NCBI GenBank assembly: GCA_035399665.1
Contig: DAOPJM010000003.1
Location: 1 to 64,000, forward strand
Direction of reading: 5' to 3'
DNA from: DAOPJM01 sp035399665
GTDB taxonomy: Bacteria; Bacillota; Clostridia; Christensenellales; CAG-138
Length of the DNA: 64,000 nt
A program made the translations under genes and the position numbers. Numbering within the stretch: position 1 is the stretch's first letter; every line of letters starts with the position of its first letter. Below are positions 16,372 to 24,930 of the stretch, one piece after another. The notes beneath the pieces were generated by a model. That model was not told the origin of the DNA. It worked only from the letters and a program-made list of their open reading frames with translations, and did not search any database.

Positions 16372-16400
16372 GCGGAACGTCTGCTGTAAAGACGTTCCGC
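16372..16400 (-). promoter_or_regulatory. 5'-end hairpin of the glnA transcript
   Basis: Perfect 11-bp stem GCGGAACGTCT / AGACGTTCCGC (16372-16382, 16390-16400) with a 7-base loop. It starts about 7 bases after the predicted transcription start and is followed on the minus strand by TTTATATTT. The glnA ATG is 30 bases further. It could protect the 5' end or act as an early terminator. Confidence 0.7.
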
Positions 16401-16414
16401 CTTAGAACTCGTTG

Positions 16415-16443
16415 ATTATATATAAAATCGAATAGACTGTCAA
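16415..16443 (-). promoter_or_regulatory. Consensus promoter of glnA
   Basis: Minus-strand TTGACA (16438-16443), 17-base spacer, TATAAT (16415-16420), a perfect match, with a start near 16408. Confidence 0.85.
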
Positions 16444-16487
16444 TATTTCTTTTTCAAAACTTTGTTTACATAACGTTGGATTGGTAA

Positions 16488-16745
16488 TTAACCCGCCGGT
16501 TCAGTTTCAACAGGGTCGAGGCTTTCGACCGGCTCCAAGCTTGGTTCAGGTGTACAAATGAAGCCCTCATCCTCAAGGTAATCCTTGGTTTCGGTGCCGA
16601 TGCTTGTAACATGCCCCGTGATACTGTCCACCAGTCCCTTCAGTGAGCCTGTAAGCCAACCTCTGTCATTCAGAAAATACAGGGTTGCGCAAACAAGCGC
16701 TACCACAACCACGACGACTCCCACCACTTTCAAAACAAACTTCAA
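16488..16745 (-). CDS. Small membrane-anchored protein of unknown function
   Basis: 85 residues: a transmembrane helix (about 3-25, VLKVVGVVVVVVALVCATLYFL), then an outer or cytoplasmic polar part, ending in a Pro/Glu-rich tail (TPEPSLEPVESLDPVETEP). The start is a TTG at 16743-16745 behind AAGGAG. It follows thiI by 63 bases on the same strand without a terminator, so it may be the last gene of the nifS-thiI unit. No family recognised. Confidence 0.6.
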   Translation of the reverse strand: MKFVLKVVGVVVVVVALVCATLYFLNDRGWLTGSLKGLVDSITGHVTSIGTETKDYLEDEGFICTPEPSLEPVESLDPVETEPAG

Positions 16746-16808
16746 AGCTGCACACTCCTTTCAAACATATTATAGCATACCCTTAAAGTGTCAAATAAGA
16801 ATTCTATG

Positions 16809-17972
16809 TTAAATTTTGACAAGCTCACAGTTTTCTATTGCTCTTGCTATCATCGGCTCGAAGTCCACCAGCTTTTCGCTTTCAAGCAATTTCTCAAGCT
16901 TTGGTTTTGTCGTGGGATGCTGCGGGACAAACACGGTGCAGCAATCCTCAAAGGGCTGAATTGAGGTTTCGTATGTACCTATCTTCAACGCCTTATCAAC
17001 TATCTCCTCCTTGTCAAACCCTATGAGAGGGCGGAACACGGGCAAGCTCACAGAGTTGTTCGTTACGTTTAGGCTCTCTATGGTTTGACTCGCAACCTGC
17101 CCCAACGATTCACCTGTTATAAGCGCTTGGCACCCGTGAGCCAAGGCGATTCTTTCGGCAATCTTCATCATCTGCATACGCATGATTATTGTAGTTTCGC
17201 TTTGCGGGCAGCCATCGTAGATTGCAAGCTGAATCTCGGTAAACGGAACCAAGTATAGGTTGATTTCGCTCGTGTACCTTGAAATGAGCTTGGCCAGCTC
17301 CACTACCTTATCCCTTGCTCTCGGACTGGTATATGGATAGCTGTAGAAGTGTACTGCGTCAATCGCAACTCCGCGCTTGGCTATCATGTACCCCGCAACA
17401 GGGCTGTCAATTCCTCCGGAGATGAGCAGCATTGCCTTTCCGTTGCACCCAACGGGCAGTCCGCCGCAGCCCATATACTCGTCACAATAGATGAACGCTG
17501 CAAACTGCCTGATTTCCACCGTAACCTTGAGGCTTGGATTATGTACATCAACATAAAGATGGGGGAAGCTTTCAAGCAAGATGTGACCAAGTTCATGGCA
17601 AATCTGCTCGGAGCTGAACCTGAAGCGCTTGTCCGCACGCCTTGCGAACACCTTGAAGCTCAGCCTGTCCTCCGTCTTTCCCTCGGATACCATTTCGACG
17701 GCGGCGTCGCATATGCTCAGCCAGTCCTTTTCAACACAACGGGCAATGCTCACAGAGTGAATTCCGAACACTCTTGTGAGCTTGTCCACCGCCTGCTTTA
17801 ACACATCCTCCGGAACGCCATACACAAAGATGCGTCCCTGCTCGCGTTCGACTTTGACGGTATTCGGCTTTAGCGCATCGACTATTCTGTCGGCAAGTTT
17901 ACGCTCGAAGAAAGGGCGATTCAGCCCCTTCAGATGTATCTCGGCATACCTTACGAGTATAACATGTTCCAT
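16809..17972 (-). CDS. thiI: tRNA 4-thiouridine sulfurtransferase ThiI (short form)
   Basis: Adenylates U8 of tRNA and adds sulfur, giving s4U8; in some bacteria it also serves thiazole synthesis. 387 residues: ferredoxin-like and THUMP domains (about 1-165), then a PP-loop ATPase with LLISGGIDSPVAGYM near residue 185. EDCCTVFVPQHPTTKP lies near the C-terminus. The rhodanese domain of enterobacterial ThiI is absent, as usual in Firmicutes, so sulfur comes from a partner desulfurase. The NifS-like gene lies directly upstream with a 3-base gap, matching the NifZ-ThiI pair of Bacillus. Start behind AAGGAG. Confidence 0.95.
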   Translation of the reverse strand: MEHVILVRYAEIHLKGLNRPFFERKLADRIVDALKPNTVKVEREQGRIFVYGVPEDVLKQAVDKLTRVFGIHSVSIARCVEKDWLSICDAAVEMVSEGKTEDRLSFKVFARRADKRFRFSSEQICHELGHILLESFPHLYVDVHNPSLKVTVEIRQFAAFIYCDEYMGCGGLPVGCNGKAMLLISGGIDSPVAGYMIAKRGVAIDAVHFYSYPYTSPRARDKVVELAKLISRYTSEINLYLVPFTEIQLAIYDGCPQSETTIIMRMQMMKIAERIALAHGCQALITGESLGQVASQTIESLNVTNNSVSLPVFRPLIGFDKEEIVDKALKIGTYETSIQPFEDCCTVFVPQHPTTKPKLEKLLESEKLVDFEPMIARAIENCELVKI

Positions 17973-17975
17973 TTA

Positions 17976-19121
17976 CTATCTCCTTCTGTATCGTCTCAAA
18001 AACTGCACCTGCTCAAACAATATCTGAGCGGTCAAGTCCATCTCGTCCTCTGTGTTGAGAGGGCTTAAGCTTATTCTTATCGCGCCTTCTTGACGCGGTC
18101 CCACTATTCCCATCGCCGTTAGGATACGGTTCTTGCCCTTCTTGTGCGTTGAGCAGGCCGAGCCGGTAGCCAAGCACACCCCTCTTTCATCCATGGAGTG
18201 CATGAGTACCTCGGCTCTCACTCCCAAAAACGAAAGATTCAGTATATGCGGTGCTGCTTCTGCAAGCGAAGGGCCGTTCAGCAGCACATCAGGCAAGGAT
18301 CTGAGGTTGCTGTACAGGCGTTGCTTCAGCCTACGCATATAGTCATGCTTTTGGGTCATATCCTGCGTATAGTCAATTACCGCCTGCTCCATTCCAAGTA
18401 TGCCCGGAACATTTGTCGTGCCGGACCTGAGATTCCTCTCCTGTCCTCCGCCCATCTGCCCGCCGCCAAAGTTGGTTCCGCTCTTAACGTATAGGAAGCC
18501 CACGCCTTTCGGCGCATGAAACTTGTGTCCCGACACAGAGTATAGGTCTACATCCGGAGTCTTTTCTTCCAGCTTGAGGAAGGCTTGAACGCCGTCGGAA
18601 TGCAGTACCGCGTTGGGGGAGCGCTTGCTCATAAGCTCACGAACAGAGCGCAGGTCAAAGACCGCTCCCACCTCATTGTTCACATGCATACAGGATACAA
18701 GCGCAGTGTCCTCGGTAAGCATCTCTTCCAGCGCTTCAAGGTTTACAGAACCGTCTTGCTTCACCGGGGTATACTTTACATCAAAGCGTTCTATACGTTC
18801 AAGATATCGGAACTGTTCGAATATCGAAGGGTGTTCTGCCGCCGTAGTTATTATCCTGACCTTGCCCCTCGTCTTGATAAGAGTTCCGAAAACCGCGGCG
18901 TTGTTTGACTCCGTCCCGCCCGAAGTAAACACTATCTCCGAGGAGTCGCAGCCGATCGCTCTTGCCATCACCTGTCGGGCTTGTTCAACGCGTTTTTCCG
19001 TTTGCACAGCCGCGTTGTACCCGGAGGCAGGGTTATAGTACATGTCGGTCATAGCCATTGTCGAAGCTTGCGCCGCTGCCTGGCCGACCTTTGTCGTTGC
19101 ACTGTTGTCTAAGTATATCAT
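17976..19121 (-). CDS. Cysteine desulfurase, NifS/NifZ type
   Basis: A PLP enzyme that takes sulfur from cysteine and carries it as a persulfide. 381 residues: MIYLDNSATTKV start, FTSGGTESNN cofactor loop, SGHKFHAPKGVGF with the PLP lysine (about residue 200). The active Cys is in CLATGSACSTHKKG (about residue 325), within a short loop. Located immediately before thiI, so its likely job is sulfur supply for tRNA thiolation. I prefer the ATG at 19119-19121 because the family begins MIYLDN; an ATG three codons upstream is also possible. Confidence 0.9.
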   Translation of the reverse strand: MIYLDNSATTKVGQAAAQASTMAMTDMYYNPASGYNAAVQTEKRVEQARQVMARAIGCDSSEIVFTSGGTESNNAAVFGTLIKTRGKVRIITTAAEHPSIFEQFRYLERIERFDVKYTPVKQDGSVNLEALEEMLTEDTALVSCMHVNNEVGAVFDLRSVRELMSKRSPNAVLHSDGVQAFLKLEEKTPDVDLYSVSGHKFHAPKGVGFLYVKSGTNFGGGQMGGGQERNLRSGTTNVPGILGMEQAVIDYTQDMTQKHDYMRRLKQRLYSNLRSLPDVLLNGPSLAEAAPHILNLSFLGVRAEVLMHSMDERGVCLATGSACSTHKKGKNRILTAMGIVGPRQEGAIRISLSPLNTEDEMDLTAQILFEQVQFLRRYRRR

Positions 19122-19185
19122 ATTCACCATCCGGTCAATGTTGTCTTTCTAATATAATATGCCGTCCTTGCGGCATCTGCATCAA

Positions 19186-19214
19186 TTTATACCACAATAC
19201 GCTCCATGTTTCAA
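19186..19214 (-). promoter_or_regulatory. Promoter of nifS-thiI
   Basis: TTGAAA (19209-19214), 17 bases, TATAAA (19186-19191) on the minus strand. The leader of about 55 bases contains a 6-bp hairpin, ATGCCG / CGGCAT (19159-19176). Confidence 0.65.
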
Positions 19215-19279
19215 CAAAATTAACTGTGCGCCAATAGAAAAGTTTACATATTTGTAACGCTTGTGAGACTTTTTTCGGC

Positions 19280-19285
19280 TATAAT
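19280..19285 (+). promoter_or_regulatory. -10 element before the zinc-ribbon gene
   Basis: TATAAT 39 bases before the ATG at 19324. I see no good -35 box at the proper distance. Confidence 0.4.
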
Positions 19286-19323
19286 GTTTTCGTGGTTTAG
19301 TATATACCAAAGGAGGGTTACAA

Positions 19324-21588
19324 ATGAGAGGGACACAACCTGTTTGCAGCCATTGCGGTGCTTATAACAGCGAGGATGCAGTGGTGTGCAAAAAGTGCGG
19401 CTGTGATTTGACGGCCGACCCTGATTTCGATGAAAGTACAGACGTTTCCGAAAAGGCGGACGATGCTGAGGCATATGCTCAATCCGTCAAAGCTTCGCAT
19501 TCCGAGCCTTCATACTCGTCTGCTCCCTATGATTCAGCTAACAATCAAGAAAACGTAAAAGCCCGTCGCGCTCCTGAGCCTGACCTTGATGATGAGGATG
19601 ATGTTCGCGTCCGTCCTTCAAGGCACAGGGCTGCTGCTCCTGCACGCAAGCCTTCCTCCATTGATGATTTTGACGACGATGATGAGGATGACGATGAACC
19701 CGTCCGTCCCGTAAGGGGCAGAGCGGCAAAGCAGGTCAAGAAAGCCCCCGCCATCGATGATTTTGATGATGACGACGAGGATGACGAACCCGTTCGCCCC
19801 GCAAAGAGCAGAGCGGCAAAGCCGTCAAGGAAAGCTCCCGCCATCGATGATTTTGACGATGACGACGAGAATGACGAACCCGTTCGACCCGCAAAGGGCA
19901 GGGCGGCAAAGCCGTCCAGGAAAGCCCCCGCCATCGATGATTTTGACGATGATGAGGATGAGGTTCCCGCACGCCATGCTTCGGCAAAACGCATGAACGA
20001 TTCCGACGAGGCCGAGCCTGCCACAACTCGTTGGCAGCGCACACCCGTGCCCGCGGCTGACAACGAAGAGCGCGAGCCTTATCATGACGAAGAAGACGAC
20101 GATTATGATTCCGAATCCTTCGAGCCAACTCCCCCGCGCAGAGGCTCCGATGGCGGTGATAATAAGTCCAACACTCTCATGTGGATACTGCTTGCGGTAG
20201 GTTTGGTCGTAATAGTTCTTATCATTGCCGTTTGGTTGTTCTTGAACTTCAGCTCCAAAAAGAGCCTGTTGCCCGAGTTTGCCCAGATTAACTGCGCAGG
20301 CAAGAGCGATACAGAAACCCCCGATGATTCGGCAAATCCTTCGAGCGAGCCTTCACCCGACGTCACCGATGTACCGGTAGTCGATCCCTCCGACTCTGCC
20401 AATCCCACTATCACCGAGTTTACCAATGAAAGTGGGCAGGAATGCATCAAGGTGTCCATAGTTGTCGGTGCAGGCGAGACGCTTATCGCGAGATTCGCGG
20501 GTCAGGATGATCAGGAGTACACTAACACCGAGTCTGAGGCACGCACCTTTGACCTTGACGTACCCATGGCTCTGTATTATCCCAATGCTCCGCTGACAGA
20601 ATCCACCTATACAACAGTTCCCGAGTTCTACATTCGTGACGTCTCCGGCAATGTTACTCAGGTAGATTTACCGACCATCACTATGGAGTTCCCGACCATT
20701 TCCCTGCAGCTCACCTCACCCGAGGATACAAGCGCACCCGTCATGGCCGATTCAAACAACAAGATAGCGATTGTCGGCATTGTAGACGATCACAACGTTA
20801 AGGTCTACATAGACGACAAGGAAATCACTGTCTATGAGGGCGGCAACTTCCAAGAGGAGATCGAGTTCAATGAGGACGCAGACCGTGAGATCGTAATTCG
20901 TGCCGAGAAGGACAACTGTGTTACCAGCACGGCGACCTTCACCGCCACTAAGTATGTGTATGTGGCTCAGCCCATGGATCTCATTATCAGTCAAGGCGTG
21001 CAAGCTCTTCGCGCAAACGCGGACAGAAAGGTTACCATCAACGGTATCGTTACCTCCGGCGCTCAGATTTCGATTGCGAGCAGCAACAGCAATGTTGTGT
21101 TCGGTTCCATCGCCTACGGCGCAGACGGCACATTCGCCTTTGACTGTACCTTCGCGGAGGGTGTGTTCGGCTATAGCATCATAACTCTGACAGCAACAAA
21201 GGAAGGCTATACCACTGAAGTTAAGCAGTGCATGGTCACTCGTTCCTACGAAGATCGTAAAGCCTTTGTCTCCGGTGAGAAAAAGCGTGCAGGGTACTAT
21301 GAGCTTCCGACAGACCTGTCGTATGAGCAGCTTGTAGCTTCTCCCGAAATGGATGGCGGTATCCGTATCCGTGGCAAAGTCATCGAAGTTATCGAGGACG
21401 GAGAATACAAGATTGCCAAGATACAGCTCACCGGCACCGAGAACATAGTGTACGTTCTTGTTCAGAGCTTGAAGTGGGATCCCGCAGGCAACATCGGCAC
21501 ACAGTATGCCGTGTACTGCAATACCTACGGCCTCTACGGCGACACAGGCTGCCCCTACCTTATCGGCTGGTTCGCCTTGAAGAACTGA
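19324..21588 (+). CDS. Zinc-ribbon, acidic-repeat, single-pass membrane protein
   Basis: A 754-residue protein with four parts. The first is an N-terminal zinc ribbon (Cys8, Cys11, Cys22, Cys25). The second is a low-complexity cytoplasmic region to about residue 280, containing 30-residue repeats that alternate a basic RAAKPSRKAPA part with an acidic IDDFDDDDEDDEPVRP part. The third is one transmembrane helix (about 283-306). The fourth is an extracellular region of about 445 residues with a Ser/Pro/Asp spacer, Ig-like repeats and a C-terminal domain near 660-754 (GIRIRGKVIEVIEDGEYKIAKIQ) that resembles OB-fold modules. GGAGGG precedes the ATG. Function unknown; the layout suggests a link between envelope and cytoplasm. 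Confidence 0.8.
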   Translation: MRGTQPVCSHCGAYNSEDAVVCKKCGCDLTADPDFDESTDVSEKADDAEAYAQSVKASHSEPSYSSAPYDSANNQENVKARRAPEPDLDDEDDVRVRPSRHRAAAPARKPSSIDDFDDDDEDDDEPVRPVRGRAAKQVKKAPAIDDFDDDDEDDEPVRPAKSRAAKPSRKAPAIDDFDDDDENDEPVRPAKGRAAKPSRKAPAIDDFDDDEDEVPARHASAKRMNDSDEAEPATTRWQRTPVPAADNEEREPYHDEEDDDYDSESFEPTPPRRGSDGGDNKSNTLMWILLAVGLVVIVLIIAVWLFLNFSSKKSLLPEFAQINCAGKSDTETPDDSANPSSEPSPDVTDVPVVDPSDSANPTITEFTNESGQECIKVSIVVGAGETLIARFAGQDDQEYTNTESEARTFDLDVPMALYYPNAPLTESTYTTVPEFYIRDVSGNVTQVDLPTITMEFPTISLQLTSPEDTSAPVMADSNNKIAIVGIVDDHNVKVYIDDKEITVYEGGNFQEEIEFNEDADREIVIRAEKDNCVTSTATFTATKYVYVAQPMDLIISQGVQALRANADRKVTINGIVTSGAQISIASSNSNVVFGSIAYGADGTFAFDCTFAEGVFGYSIITLTATKEGYTTEVKQCMVTRSYEDRKAFVSGEKKRAGYYELPTDLSYEQLVASPEMDGGIRIRGKVIEVIEDGEYKIAKIQLTGTENIVYVLVQSLKWDPAGNIGTQYAVYCNTYGLYGDTGCPYLIGWFALKN
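19648..19975 (+). repeat. 90-bp in-frame tandem repeats
   Basis: Units begin at 19648 (93 bp, one extra Asp codon), 19741, 19831 and 19921 (the last partial). The middle units differ by only a few bases, so the array expanded recently. It encodes the basic/acidic 30-residue repeats of the zinc-ribbon protein. Confidence 0.9.
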
Positions 21589-21590
21589 TA

Positions 21591-21872
21591 ATGCAGGTTT
21601 GGGCAAAAACGCTTAAAAAGCATAAGATTGTTAATGAAGTCGTGCGGAATTTCGATTCCGCACGGCCTTCCGATTTATACGGCTGGGAGATTATAATCCA
21701 TGAGCTGTGCCAGGAGCTCGACCTTTCCCGACCTGTTATCCTAACAAATCATGTAAGAGACCTCAACAGCTTCATGCGCGTGGTTTTCAAAGCTTCGGAC
21801 TTTATGGAGCCAATATCCTTTGATCGCTTTGAGATAGAAGTACTTCCCGAGAAGAAAAGGAATCAGTCGTAA
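21591..21872 (+). CDS. Small conserved hypothetical protein
   Basis: A 93-residue soluble, mixed-charge protein (MQVWAKTLKKHKIVNEVV start; WEIIIHELCQELDLSRP; FDRFEIEVLPE near the end). I recall similar uncharacterised proteins of about 90 residues in Clostridia, but not a name. The ATG comes 2 bases after the stop of the zinc-ribbon gene, without a strong ribosome-binding site, so it is probably translated by coupling. Longer readings of the same frame run back into the upstream gene and are unlikely. Confidence 0.6.
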   Translation: MQVWAKTLKKHKIVNEVVRNFDSARPSDLYGWEIIIHELCQELDLSRPVILTNHVRDLNSFMRVVFKASDFMEPISFDRFEIEVLPEKKRNQS

Positions 21873-21937
21873 CAATTCTTTATGAATAGACTCACTCTTT
21901 TCTGCACATGCTTACTGTGACTGAAAGGAGTGATGAT

Positions 21938-22150
21938 ATGAACGTAGCAGCGTTGATACTGATGATAATCGGTGCGCTCAATTGGGGGCTTGTAGGCCTC
22001 TTTAACTTCAACTTGGTAAGCGCCATCTTCGGGAATGGAGTATTCACGGATATTATCTATGTGATAGTGTGTCTGGCGGGCCTTTGGGGTATAGGAATGC
22101 TCTTTATGCGGAACGTGAGAAAAGTGCCTAAAGCAAGCGGCGCAGAATAA
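21938..22150 (+). CDS. DUF378-family small membrane protein
   Basis: 70 residues, two transmembrane helices (about 3-25 and 38-58), and the family signature IGALNWGLVGLFNFNLV. Function unknown; YuzA of Bacillus belongs here. AAGGAGTGATGAT precedes the ATG at 21938. The same frame opens ten codons earlier without a site. Ends at a strong terminator. Confidence 0.85.
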   Translation: MNVAALILMIIGALNWGLVGLFNFNLVSAIFGNGVFTDIIYVIVCLAGLWGIGMLFMRNVRKVPKASGAE

Positions 22151-22159
22151 GTGAAATGT

Positions 22160-22199
22160 ATCAGGGCGTGTAACTTTACTATAAGTCACACGCCCTGAT
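22160..22199. terminator. Bidirectional terminator between convergent genes
   Basis: Perfect 12-bp stem ATCAGGGCGTGT / ACACGCCCTGAT (22160-22171, 22188-22199), with extra pairs in the loop. It lies between the DUF378 gene (+) and the ABC permease gene (-), about 9 bases past the former and 33 past the latter. Confidence 0.75.
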
Positions 22200-22231
22200 G
22201 ATTTATTAGCTTATGCTGCCGCTTTTATCCG

Positions 22232-23521
22232 CTACTCGCTTCGGATTGCCGTCAACGGAGACAGTCTCATGGCTCTTATTGCGGGGTACAACCCCGATAT
22301 TAAGGCAACCAATATTGAGAATGCTACGGCGCCTACGGCAAGATAGCCCGTTATGATACTTGTCAGTCCTGACGAGGCAAGCAGCTTGTTGATAAGCGCT
22401 GAGATCGAAAACGAAAGCGCAAGCCCCGCTATGCCTCCGAAGAACCCGATGAATGCGGATTCGCAAAGAAACAGACCAACGATGTTGCTCATCCTCATTC
22501 CCAACACTTTGATAATTCCTATCTCCTTAGTGCGCTCGTAGATGCTCATCATCATTGTGTTCATGATGCCTATCGCGGCAACGAGAAGCGAAACACCGCC
22601 TATCGCCCCGAGCAGCACCCTAATCCGTTGAGTACTTTCTTTGGCCATATTGACCGCGTCGATAAGGCTGTATGTGCCGTACCCCATCCCGTCAATCTGA
22701 GCCCTGACGCTCTCCACAACATCTATGCTCTCGCATTTGACAAGCACTTGGTTGTAGGTCTTGGGAAATGTGCCAAGGTACGTCTCGTTGGCCTTGTACA
22801 GCTTCTCAAGCGTTTCTATGTTCATAAGGCAATAATAGGAGTAATCGTTGCCCTCAGCGCTCATCACCCCAACCGGCGTTACACTATACACCTTACCCTG
22901 TGCCGTGCCTTCATCGCCATACCAGTTTGGATAGATGTTGCTCATATCAAAGCTGAGCTTGAAGCGGGAGTCCATTGTTACAAGCGGATTGCCGTTTCTG
23001 TCAACAGCTTGATTCCAATTGCTTGGGTTGACAAAATTATCCAGCACATAGCTGCCCAATACTATCTCGTATCGGCTGCCTGCGCGGCTCTCCGGATATC
23101 TCCCTTCGGACAGGTCGAAGCCCAAGAGCTGAGCCTGCTCTGCGTCCACTCCTACTATGGATATATCGGAAACATACTTACCGCTCTTTAGACCGCCGTA
23201 TGCATTGATCATGGGCATTGCCGCAACAACTCCGTCAATCTGTCTGAAGCTCATAACCGAGTTTTTGTCAAGCTTTGTCTCGGTGGATGTTCCGTTGCCG
23301 TCGGTAGTTTCGACATACTTATATGAGCTGACCTGAATCATGGTAAGGCTGCCCGTGCCGGCAAAGGCGTCAATAGTGGCCTTTTCTATGCCGAGTCCGA
23401 GTGACACCATCACGACTATGGACGTGATGCCTATTACCATGCCAAGTACTGTAAGCACGCTCCTGACTTTGCGCCGCCAAAGGTTCATAAACCCAAAGCG
23501 AAGCAGATCCAATATCCTCAT
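22232..23521 (-). CDS. MacB/FtsX-type ABC transporter permease
   Basis: 429 residues: a transmembrane helix at about 18-40 (SVLTVLGMVIGITSIVVMV), a periplasmic-side MacB_PCD-like domain of about 230 residues, then three helices in the FtsX fold (LLGAIGGVSLLVAAIGIMNTM onward; PAIRAMRLSPLTAIRSE end). Such permeases do not move solutes through a channel but transmit force, in antibiotic resistance, lipoprotein handling or peptide export. Its start overlaps the stop of the preceding gene by 4 bases (ATGA). Third gene of a three-gene unit with an ATPase and an anchored CARDB-like protein. Confidence 0.88.
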   Translation of the reverse strand: MRILDLLRFGFMNLWRRKVRSVLTVLGMVIGITSIVVMVSLGLGIEKATIDAFAGTGSLTMIQVSSYKYVETTDGNGTSTETKLDKNSVMSFRQIDGVVAAMPMINAYGGLKSGKYVSDISIVGVDAEQAQLLGFDLSEGRYPESRAGSRYEIVLGSYVLDNFVNPSNWNQAVDRNGNPLVTMDSRFKLSFDMSNIYPNWYGDEGTAQGKVYSVTPVGVMSAEGNDYSYYCLMNIETLEKLYKANETYLGTFPKTYNQVLVKCESIDVVESVRAQIDGMGYGTYSLIDAVNMAKESTQRIRVLLGAIGGVSLLVAAIGIMNTMMMSIYERTKEIGIIKVLGMRMSNIVGLFLCESAFIGFFGGIAGLALSFSISALINKLLASSGLTSIITGYLAVGAVAFSILVALISGLYPAIRAMRLSPLTAIRSE

Positions 23522-24930
23522 ATCTCATCATCCGCCTTGTTTGCGCGGCGCTTCTTTGACACGATGACAATTACCGTTACAGCTGCGGCAACTCCCAGAA
23601 TGATTATGCCAACCCACCAATACTTCAGGATCCCTGTCGGCTGTTGCTCTTCAGGCTCCACATAGATGTCGCCTCCGATAGCCTCGCCGTAATCGGGTAC
23701 GACCTGTTCACTCACATAGAGGTCGAGCGGCGCTCTTGTCTCCATCTGTTCGCCGTTAACATCCTCATAGCTTATCACCACATAGCCCGAAATCTCCCCC
23801 GAAACACTCGGTATCACGGAGAAGTCAACATTCATGCTTGCGCCGGAGCTGAGGTTTCCTCCAAAGTAAGGTTCTTCAAGTTCCGCGCCCTCGCAGTCAA
23901 GAGTAAGCTGGCAGTTGTAAATGGTGCCCTTGCCTAAGTTGAAGAACTGGATATACATAGCGCAGGCATTTCCGACCCAAGCGTCGTCATAGATGACAAC
24001 ATCATTGCACTTGGTCCTTATCTTCTGTTGCAGGCTGAAGGTTATGTCCCCGGTTGACTGATACGATTCAAGGCTCTTAACGCCGTCATAGCCCATGGAT
24101 ACCGCCATTGTATAGGGCTTGGCTTCGGCGTCGGGAGCTGATTGCAAGTCAATTGAAAGCTGTTTTGAGCCGTTCTCAGGGATGTTGTCGATATACATGG
24201 TTCCCGACCCGTTGTTTGCGGGAAGTATAACCCCGCTTTCATCCTTGATCTCCAGCTGCAAGTTGGTGATACCCTGCTCCGACGAGGTGTTTCTGACCGT
24301 GAACGTCAAGGTAAAGGTGTCGCCTGCATACAACTTTTCGGCGCTCACAGAGTAGCCGTCAATGATGAGCTTGGGCTTTAGGTAAGGTATAGACGTTGGT
24401 TCGGGCGTCTCAACAGGCGTCGAACCGCCGCCGCTGCTGTAACCGCTTGTTACCGTGAGGTACACGCGAAAGTCCTGTGTTTCAAGCTCGGCGTCGGGTG
24501 AGCCGGCTCTGTACTGCATGGTAAAGCCTACCTGCTTTACGCCCTTAGTCGCGTAATAGCTGATGGTGAACTGGAAAACAAAATAGAAGTTGTTACCGCT
24601 CATAACCGCCCTGCCCAACTCTTGGGTGTAGTCCATTTGCGTTATGTTAAACGGGAACGAGTCTAAATCCGTACTGACAACGGGTGAAATCTGCACATCA
24701 TACAGCGGTCCGGACACACAGTTGAACGGCAGCTGAATGGTTACATCCTTGCCGTGCTTGCCTGAAGGGGCGGCGAACGGCTTACCGTTATCATCCAAGG
24801 TGCGCATCACTACATTTGAAGCGGTAGTGGTTCCCTCGGGGTCGTCAATTATTTCCTCAGCAAAAACGCTCAGGGAAGCGCCCATGCAGAGTATACAGCA
24901 CAGCAGTATTGCGATTATTTTCTTTGTCAT
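23518..24930 (-). CDS. Secreted, membrane-anchored CARDB/COG1361-like protein
   Basis: 470 residues: signal peptide (1-25, cleavage near VFA-EEI), a beta-rich outer region, and a C-terminal helix (about 436-458, WWVGIIILGVAAAVTVIVIV) followed by a basic tail. The middle holds CARDB-like modules (SAEKLYAGDTFTLTFTVRNTS..., then a second set near 325-400 with NLGKGTIYNCQLTL). It sits between the ATPase and permease genes with 4-base overlaps on both sides, so it is probably the outer partner of this ABC machine. Not an RND-type membrane fusion protein. Confidence 0.8.
   Translation of the reverse strand: MTKKIIAILLCCILCMGASLSVFAEEIIDDPEGTTTASNVVMRTLDDNGKPFAAPSGKHGKDVTIQLPFNCVSGPLYDVQISPVVSTDLDSFPFNITQMDYTQELGRAVMSGNNFYFVFQFTISYYATKGVKQVGFTMQYRAGSPDAELETQDFRVYLTVTSGYSSGGGSTPVETPEPTSIPYLKPKLIIDGYSVSAEKLYAGDTFTLTFTVRNTSSEQGITNLQLEIKDESGVILPANNGSGTMYIDNIPENGSKQLSIDLQSAPDAEAKPYTMAVSMGYDGVKSLESYQSTGDITFSLQQKIRTKCNDVVIYDDAWVGNACAMYIQFFNLGKGTIYNCQLTLDCEGAELEEPYFGGNLSSGASMNVDFSVIPSVSGEISGYVVISYEDVNGEQMETRAPLDLYVSEQVVPDYGEAIGGDIYVEPEEQQPTGILKYWWVGIIILGVAAAVTVIVIVSKKRRANKADDEI

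Noticed and set aside
19648..19975. CRISPR array in the 90-bp repeats
   Set aside because: The repeats are in-frame coding units with no unique spacers between them.
20752..21606. Open frame of 284 codons on the - strand inside the zinc-ribbon gene
   Set aside because: The + strand reading carries the zinc ribbon, the repeats and the membrane helix. The antisense frame has no start context or domain.
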